Shown: in pieces, positions 59,701 through 64,000 of the stretch
How positions within the stretch are numbered: position 1 is the stretch's first letter
Layout of the letters: the number at the start of each line of letters is the position of its first letter
NCBI GenBank assembly: GCA_033964015.1
Contig: CM066918.1
Coordinates: 25,193,387 to 25,257,386 of the forward strand
DNA length: 64,000 nt
Source of the DNA: Scolanthus callimorphus
Taxonomy: Eukaryota; Cnidaria; Anthozoa; Actiniaria; Edwardsiidae
Direction of reading: 5' to 3'
The notes under the pieces: model-generated
What the model was told of the DNA's origin: nothing
Seen by the model: only the letters and a program-made list of their open reading frames with translations
Databases searched by the model: none
Made by a program: the position numbers and the translations under genes

Positions 59701-62700
59701 GTCGCGAGAGGGGGCCCTTATGCCCCAAAGAGGGGTCACCCTGAAGAAAATGTGACTTAAAGGTGAAGAATGTCATAACAAATTTCGGATTCATGTAGCT
59801 CCCTTAAAAGTAAATGAAATGCCACCTATTTTGGAAAAAAACCTTCAACCTTTTCCCCTACCTTAACCCAAGTAATTCATACCTAGTTTTGTGTTTTGTG
59901 CTTGCAAACTGTTTACTTCAAACGTAAGTCTAGATATGCTCTATAATTATTATCATTATTAGGTTGAAATAGCAAAGATTGTACCTGGATCGCTGCTGGC
60001 CTTTGCTTGATGAACTATGTAGGAAAGAAAGGTCAACAAGGATAAATCATGGCTCATGGCCAATTGCGTCGGGCCTTCAAACCGCACAAACACTCCAAAC
60101 GATACCCCGGGCCCCGCGCCAGACGAAAAGGGACCTTTCGAAACTCAGAGCGTATTGGGTTATCCAAATTTTGCACGGCAAAGTGGAGATTTTGTAGTTT
60201 CATTTTCCAATTTTATCATTAATTTGTATGGGAATTCTGAACCTCTTTCTCATTTTTCTGTGTAAGGACCCTTTGCGCTCAAGGATGAAATACCAGGTTA
60301 TCTTCCGCATGTTATTTCATGTGTGAAGATATCGCTCTGGCCTGTACTAGAAGCCCCTTTTCGGATTTTCTTTAACAAAATATGATTTAGTATTTCACTG
60401 ATTTTTGTATATGAAACAGAACTTATTATATAAACATCAGTGAAATACCAAGCTATCTTTCGCGCGAAAAAATGGTATCTTCACACTGTGAAGATGAAGA
60501 TATGATTTTTATCTTCACTCTTCGCAGTGAAGATTTGCAGTGAAGACCCACTGAAGATAACACACATTGCTTCTAGTTTTCAGATTTTCGCAAAATAAAT
60601 GTCGATTTGGTATTTCACCGATGTTTATATAATAAACAGAACATTACATGACCGCTTGGAGATATAGAGGATATTACATGGGCGCGCGGAGATACGAATT
60701 TTATCTTCGAGTGTTGATATTATCTCTCACGAGTGAGCGCAGCGAACGAGTGAGAGATAATATTAACACGAGAAGATAAAATTCGTATCTCTAAGCTACC
60801 ATGTAATATTCTGTTTATTATATGAACTACAAATTCAATGATTTTCGAAAAAGGCTTGTGGAAACACATTAGCTAAGTGGTTCCCAATTTATCTCTCATT
60901 AAGCAATAAAAGTACTTTCCGCGTGCTCTCTGCTTTCTTACAAACACGAGGGGGATGTTGGGAGAACTGATCAAAACTTGAAAGACACAAGCCGAAGGCG
61001 AGTGTCTTTCAAGTTTTATCAGTTCGACCAACATTGCCCGAGTGTTTGTAAGAAACCAGAGAGCACGCAGAAAGTATTTTTATTGCTTTTAGAAAATAAC
61101 ATACACACGCGCGACAGTGTTGCGTGACAATCGTGTTTCTCAGGTCTCTTACAAACACGCCTTTTAACCAATCAGAATGCGCACATTCACAATACAACAT
61201 AGGTGTTATTTTCTAATTAAGCAATAAAAGTACTTTCCGCGTGCTCTCTGCTTTCTTACAAACACGAGGGGGATGTTGTGAGAACTGATCAAAACTTGAA
61301 AGACACGAGCCGAAGGCGAGTGTCTTTCAAGTTTTATCAGTTCGACCAACATTCCCCGAGTGTTTGTAAGAAACCAGAGAGCACACAGAAAGTATTTTTA
61401 TTGCTTTTAGAAAATAACATACGCACGCGCGACAGCGTTGCGTGACAATCGTGTTTCTCAGGTCTCTTACAAACACGCTTTTTAACCAATCAGAATGCGC
61501 ACATTCACAATAAAACATAGGTGTTATTTTCTAATAAACTTTAGAAGTCCTTTCATTTTTCAATTAAAAAAAAACAAGTTTTTATCATCAAACTACAAAT
61601 TAAAATGACCAAGAGTGCACAAAACCCACAAATTCTTGTGGCATTAATTATAAAACGATCGGCAAGTTCCTTACTTTACTCCTGACTTACTTTCTTGTCA
61701 GACTCTCGTCGCTACTTTCCAAAGCTCGTATCGACCCGTAAGCGTAGCTTACTTGTTTCCATTTTTTACTTCTTCAAAAACTGCAGAACTCTCTCGTTTT
61801 TCAGGGGATCTATTTTGTTGCAAGTTGACATTGATATTTAACGTTCCACCTGTAATTGTTCCAGTATTAAATGGGAGAGCCAAATCCCGTTGAAGCAGTT
61901 TGTTGCACCGTCTCTGCCGGCATTTTTTGCATACGAACACACTCGTATTTCCTACTCGGCAGGGAGCTGTTTTGTCGTCGTACATGAACTTGCCGCAGCA
62001 ATACTAGTGTACTAGCTGGACCTCTGAAGGACAAGATGTTGGAGATCCTCTCTTGTTAATTATCTGGCAGAGACGAGTAATTATTGTTCACCTGAAGTTG
62101 ACCTGAGCAGTTCGGGATTTGGTTCCTGAATGAAGACCATTAAAATTTTGACGTCGTAATTCAGTTTTTCGTTTCATGTTAGCGTTTTCCTGCTGGTCTA
62201 TGAATTCAGTAAGATCTTCATCAGTAAAATCTAGCTTGAACCTTTGCACACTTGCCATGTTTGATATGATAGAGAGCTGATTTATCCACTGCGAAATCGT
62301 AAAACTAAAGCAAAACATGGCGATTATTTTTTGCAGAGCGACTGCCAGCACGCATTTGCATAAACGCGCGAAAATACTGAAAGCTCATTGGTTGAAATTT
62401 GATATCACCACATGTGTTGAGAAAAATCGTATCCCCACTGGTGGGGGTGGGGATACCGATTGTATCATTTTGATGTCACTCAGTATCCCACTGCAGTTCA
62501 TATAATAAACGAATTTTATTATATAAACACCAATGAAATACCAGGTGATCTCCCGCGAGAAAACTTGATATCTTCACAAAATATCATGTTATTTTCACAT
62601 GTGAAAATATCACACTTGTCTTTGCTGAATGCTCGATTTTTAAACTTAACTCAAATAAAACTCGAAGATTAAACTTTCGTTTCTCCGCGCGGCCATGTAA

Positions 62701-63588
62701 TATCCTCTGTATCATGACTGCTTGGTGTGCGAACAAGTGGGATAAATTTTTAACGTGAGAAGATAAACTTCGTATCTCTGCGCGGTCATGTAATATCCTC
62801 TATATACAAAACGAGTCCTCTTCGTTAAAACTGCGTATTCAGTTCTATCTAAGCGGAGACAAGCTACTGGTCTTATCTGAACTGCTTACGAAAGTTTATC
62901 CGTTCCATTTTACCAGGAGAAAGAAGATCGAAAGATTTTCTCAGCCAGCATGAGGTATAAAAAATCCGGAAATTAAAGAAGAAAAAAGAACTAAATGAGC
63001 TAAAAAAAAGTTGCAAATAACACATACGTAACGACTTTGAAATGTTTAAATGTAAGTTCCGAGATAAGAAAGAACAAAATTTCTTAGGACACTGATTTTG
63101 TTGCCAGCAAAGTGAATTACAAGAACATTAGCTACCAGCAAGAGGTTTTCTGGCCTTATGGCCAGCAAGGTTTTCTGGGGAATAGATCTGTTGTGTGCCC
63201 GCGTGAGTATAAGTAGATTAAGAAGACAAAAGTGTGGCGAACGACATGAGCCTTACTTGTTACTTCACTCATACATTCAAGAGTCCTAGGCAGTCACTGT
63301 ATTTGGTTTCATTCGACAATAGCAGGATGAATTCCTTATAGAATCTCAAAATAACCATCTATATGAACAAGGTTTTTACTTGTTTTATCGAATTCATTCC
63401 ACAATATATTGCTTTTAAAACACAACTTAAAACGGCACGCGATGGAAAAGGATGCGTTCTCTGATAAATATTGCTAAGCTGCTGACAAAATGGCGGCCTA
63501 CAGTGGCATTTTAACTCATAAATGTAAGGTACGGATGCAACATACCTGCACTTGCAAAAAGTACGAAGAGATAAAGCAACACCGTCAT
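44663..63588 (-). CDS. Four-CUB single-pass membrane protein with micro-exon Pro/Thr hinge
   Basis: A secretory-pathway surface protein assembled from 14 exons on the minus strand: signal peptide (63546-63588), CUB1 (57222-57590), CUB2 (54581-54976), six hinge micro-exons (53386-53421, 52826-52861, 52163-52198, 51592-51627, 50416-50460, 49969-50004), CUB3 (48340-48708), CUB4 (47707-48101), a seventh hinge exon (46717-46758), a transmembrane exon (45398-45484) and a possible tail exon (44663-44704). CUB domains are extracellular protein- or glycan-binding modules. Every junction is phase 1, so each internal exon can be gained or lost without breaking the frame. CUB1-CUB2-hinge and CUB3-CUB4-hinge are paralogous blocks. 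CUB4 has a one-base deletion. The function is unknown; an immune or adhesion receptor is inference. The first exon and the tail are the least certain parts. Confidence 0.82.
44900..45188. repeat. Fold-back element with TGACCTCAAAATTCACTGTT arms
   Basis: Arms 44903-44947 and 45137-45187 are inverted copies, including TGCATTGCTA. Lies between the transmembrane exon and the candidate tail exon of the CUB gene. Confidence 0.75.
45398..45484 (-). CDS. CUB gene exon 13: transmembrane segment
   Basis: Acceptor TCAATGTTAG and donor GTGAGT. Phase 1 continues from hinge exon 7 and gives VNGGWKLAQQPWYTSM then FLVVMVWLFIG, a membrane-spanning stretch just after the hinge. This predicts a type I membrane protein. 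No homology is recognised; the call rests on phase, splice sites and hydrophobicity. Confidence 0.6.
46290..46500. repeat. Relative of the 2740-3080 repeat
   Basis: Shares CTAGAAAACGTGCATGTTTT, GGAAAGCCATT and GTGTAATACGGCTC with the 2740 copy in the same order. Confidence 0.55.
46717..46758 (-). CDS. Hinge exon 7 (after CUB4)
   Basis: 42 bases encoding PNNPEPGTPVTTR between TATTTCCAG and donor GTAAGT, phase 1-1. The hinge of the second CUB-CUB block, homologous to the micro-exon array but single. Confidence 0.78.
46947..47141. repeat. MITE family B, complete
   Basis: The same inner arms (CCCATTTCAGATCACGTGGC and inverse) as the 22270 copy. In the intron between CUB4 and hinge exon 7. Confidence 0.75.
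47296..47505. repeat. Inverted repeat of CTCGACCCTCGA motifs
   Basis: GGAGTGTAGGTTTTGGTCGA is mirrored at the right end; the arms carry GTCGAGGGTAA repeats on one side and TTACCCTCGAC on the other. Intron between CUB4 and hinge exon 7. Confidence 0.8.
47707..48101 (-). CDS. CUB gene exon 11: CUB4 domain with 1-base frameshift
   Basis: Encodes MDAGHGFIDSPSD, YSWSIEVPPGFKVALRFESF, LLLKPC and DRVQVIDAEC, then loses frame. Around 47847-47850 the antisense G run is one base shorter than in exon 3 (54581-54976), and the frame ends at a TGA shortly after. The remaining bases are still homologous and open in the shifted frame, and the donor GTAAGC is intact. Either an assembly or polymorphic indel, or a real truncation that would remove the second hinge and the membrane anchor. 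Confidence 0.8.
48340..48708 (-). CDS. CUB gene exon 10: CUB3 domain
   Basis: Encodes KCINVDKAINVRSGYLTSP, HVWRLEAAEG, FLDFSLQRC, CDGCDRVSLYDTRC, WVTFCSN and STGRYMTIEFRSD. Donor GTAAGT, phase 1-1. Close paralogue of CUB1. Confidence 0.9.
49969..50004 (-). CDS. Hinge micro-exon 6
   Basis: 36 bases encoding PKKPEPTTADP. It joins the CUB3 exon through a Thr codon. Confidence 0.83.
50220..50345. repeat. G-run and CCTGGAAA repeat
   Basis: A G-rich run near 50226-50262 (on the plus strand) followed by CTGGAAAAT motifs. Similar CCTGGAAA arrays lie at 51035-51120 and 51240-51305, so the same repeat was copied with, or inserted into, the micro-exon introns. Confidence 0.65.
50416..50460 (-). CDS. 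Hinge micro-exon 5 (longer form)
   Basis: 45 bases encoding PKKPETTPDPNVDP, three residues longer than its sisters but still phase 1-1. Confidence 0.82.
51592..51627 (-). CDS. Hinge micro-exon 4
   Basis: 36 bases encoding PNKPEPTTADP. The change from TPVP to TADP groups it with micro-exon 6. Acceptor GTTTTCCAG. Confidence 0.83.
52163..52198 (-). CDS. Hinge micro-exon 3
   Basis: 36 bases encoding PNKPQPTTPVP, identical in peptide to micro-exon 1. Phase 1-1. Confidence 0.85.
52826..52861 (-). CDS. Hinge micro-exon 2
   Basis: 36 bases with the same splice sites as the neighbouring copy. Encodes PNKPHPTTPVP; it differs from micro-exons 1 and 3 by a His replacing Gln. Confidence 0.85.
53386..53421 (-). 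CDS. Hinge micro-exon 1
   Basis: A 36-base exon bounded by TATTTCCAG and GTAGGT. In phase 1 it encodes PNKPQPTTPVP plus a split codon, an extended Pro/Thr hinge likely to be O-glycosylated. Confidence 0.85.
54581..54976 (-). CDS. CUB gene exon 3: CUB2 domain (intact copy)
   Basis: Encodes MDAGHGLINSPS, YSWSIEVPPGFKVALRFESF, LLLKSC, DQVQVIDAEC, AFCWHSKPG and ISSGRYVLVRL. The acceptor at TTTGTCCCTTAG was chosen because it gives phase 1-1 and includes the first CUB cysteine upstream of MDAGHG. 396 bases, fully open; the intact paralogue of exon 11. Confidence 0.88.
55040..56790. mobile_element. About 1.75-kb insertion with AACCAATT arrays at both ends
   Basis: The CUB1-CUB2 intron is about 2.2 kb, while the paralogous CUB3-CUB4 intron is only 238 bases; flanking bases match on both sides, so the difference is an insertion. 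Its ends (55080-55300 and 56515-56780) are filled with AACCAATT, TTGGTT and ATTGGTTGAA in both orientations. The centre has minus-strand open stretches (55404-55798) without recognisable homology. Confidence 0.65.
57222..57590 (-). CDS. CUB gene exon 2: CUB1 domain
   Basis: Encodes KCINVDKVINVRSGYLTSPNY, the canonical CUB opening (Cys...G-x-L-x-S-P-x-Y-P), then HVWRLEAPEG, FLDFSLQKC, VSLYDTRC, WVTFCSN and STGRYMTIEFRSD, ending FRVYYERD. Acceptor TTTCTCAACAG, donor GTGAGT, phase 1-1. About 83% or more of the positions I compared match CUB3 at 48340-48708, with equal length (369 bases). Confidence 0.9.
58060..58990 (-). mobile_element. Decayed LINE (non-LTR reverse transcriptase, C-terminal part)
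   Basis: In several frames the minus strand reads LFSNDCTLF (from the FADD catalytic box), FGLCVSIKKTEVLYQ, LLYGAECWTANRRNMKQLE, RCLRK, VRMDSHRISKQLLYGK and GRPRKR. These are the ordered landmarks of a metazoan LINE C-terminus. Frameshifts and stops between them show it is dead. It sits in the large first intron of the CUB gene. Confidence 0.75.
60672..60809. repeat. Long hairpin, GATACGAATTTTATCTTC arms
   Basis: Arms of about 58 bases around GTGAGCGCAGCGAACGAG. Relatives of the ends recur at 60640-60670 and 62690-62805 (CATGTAATATCCTCT, GATAAACTTCGTATCTCT). Confidence 0.75.
60900..61535. repeat. Two tandem 318-base fold-back units
   Basis: The second copy starts at 61218, exactly 318 bases after the first, and is almost identical. 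Each unit contains an inverted pair (AAAGTACTTTCCGCGTGCTC / GAGCACGCAGAAAGTATTTT) and a GATCAAAACTTGAAAGACAC hairpin. Confidence 0.88.
61749..62009 (-). pseudogene. Cys-rich fragment with GTITGGTLNINVN motif
   Basis: Open reading of YCCGKFMYDD, then VCKKCRQRRC and FNTGTITGGTLNINVNLQQN to a stop. The GTI-GGT-x-N-I-x-V-N motif resembles tail segments of cnidarian KIAA1958/DUF3504-like, Crypton-derived proteins; this is recollection of a family pattern, not a search. It probably pairs with the fragment at 62092-62258, but the phases I tried do not join. Confidence 0.3.
62092..62258 (-). pseudogene. N-terminal fragment of a KIAA1958/Crypton-like protein
   Basis: ATG at 62258 starts MASVQRFKLDFTDEDLTEF, followed by ENANMKRKTEL. 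The block of acidic residues followed by EN-x-N-x-KRKT resembles the start of DUF3504-type tyrosine-recombinase-derived proteins common in coral genomes. Ends at donor GTGAAC in phase 2. Probably a transposon-derived remnant. Confidence 0.3.
63546..63588 (-). CDS. CUB gene exon 1: signal peptide
   Basis: ATG at 63588 in good context (GCCATCATGA) starts MTVLLYLFVLFASA, an apt signal peptide with an A-S-A cleavage site. Donor GTATGT in phase 1 fits the CUB1 exon and yields Ala-Lys-Cys. An alternative reading is that this is an internal hydrophobic exon (63546-63613) with acceptor TTATCAG, since the frame stays open upstream as VSLLLLAI. Confidence 0.65.
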
Positions 63589-63842
63589 GATGGCGAGCAA
63601 GAGCAAGCTCACACTGATAATACCCCACCCAGAAACCGCAGTCTTTATTGACAAGACTCTCGTTATTGACGTGTTTGATGCGTTTAATGTTTTGGCACAG
63701 GATCAAACGCATATCACTCAAACTTCGTCTATTCGTTTGTTAAAGTAAAGTAAAGTACATTAAAGTAAAGCTCTTCATTTAACATCGATGACTCGTCGTT
63801 AACTCCTGCTGACAAACCTGAGGTTGACGGTGCACCACTTAC

Positions 63843-63894
63843 CCCCTTTCTATTATCAGAGCTCCATTTGAAATAGCAGCAAATTCACATCCAA
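63843..63894 (-). CDS. Candidate exon of a further minus-strand gene
   Basis: 52 bases between GGTTACAG and GTAAGT with an open frame GCEFAAISNGALIIERG. A second donor, ACAG|GTAAACC at 63986-63987, marks a possible preceding exon (63988 to the window edge) with matching phase 1. It may belong to an upstream neighbour, or be a 5' part of the CUB gene, because its phase 2 exit also fits an acceptor at 63614-63615. Confidence 0.28.
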
Positions 63895-64000
63895 CTGTAA
63901 CCAAACAAAATTAATATATAGATTTAGCCACTGACTAAAAGCGGAGCTCCCGGTTACATATTTTTCTGTGCTGGGGTCTTGGTTTACCTGTGGGGGCGCG

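Larger units (their letters stand above)
57600..63545. other. Large first intron of the CUB gene
   Basis: About 6 kb holding TTTTGGAAA repeats (57640-57980), the dead LINE, the 60672 hairpin, the tandem 318-base repeat and the Crypton-like fragments. No additional CUB or hinge exon was recognised. Confidence 0.55.

Noticed and set aside
61009..61518. Two similar 63-residue minus-strand frames
   Set aside because: They are the same frame in two tandem copies of a fold-back repeat, with no coding signature.

Overview
This is a eukaryotic, metazoan window, most likely from a cnidarian and probably an anthozoan such as a coral or sea anemone. The evidence is: AT-rich DNA; many short exons with GT-AG splice sites separated by short introns; a many-repeat cadherin; a single-coding-exon rhodopsin-like receptor; and intergenic and intronic DNA crowded with MITE-like fold-back elements, decayed LINE pieces and minisatellites. 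The species call is inference. No operons, bacterial genes or CRISPR arrays are present.

Bases 1-32000 (minus strand) hold the 5' part of one very large cadherin gene. I joined 43 exons by hand from splice sites and phases. The first coding exon (ATG at 31979 or 31967) encodes a signal peptide. The rest gives a continuous reading frame of about 2050 residues with 19 complete extracellular cadherin (EC) repeats and the start of a 20th, then runs off the left edge. The membrane segment and cytoplasmic tail lie outside the window. Its introns carry most of the repeats listed below.

Bases 32000-39500 are mainly repeat-rich intergenic DNA with a few unassigned open stretches. A plus-strand class A GPCR (body 39548-40594, 5' UTR from about 38732) follows. 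It has an NRY motif in place of DRY, as in melatonin-type receptors, and its only plausible start codon lies in another frame.

Bases 44600-63600 (minus strand) hold a second modular surface-protein gene: signal peptide, CUB-CUB, a Pro/Thr hinge built from six tandem micro-exons, CUB-CUB, another hinge exon, and a transmembrane exon. All its introns are phase 1, so every internal exon is a symmetric 1-1 module. The CUB-CUB-hinge block is itself duplicated, and the hinge micro-exon with its intron has been copied repeatedly, with two nearly identical neighbouring units. This recently expanding hinge is the most interesting structure in the window. The fourth CUB exon carries a one-base frameshift relative to its paralogue.

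The cadherin and the CUB protein both look like secretory-pathway cell-surface adhesion or recognition proteins. The GPCR is an independent sensory or signalling gene between them. Bases 57600-64000 contain a decayed LINE, a tandemly duplicated fold-back repeat, a possible Crypton/KIAA1958-like fragment, and candidate exons of a further minus-strand gene at the right edge.
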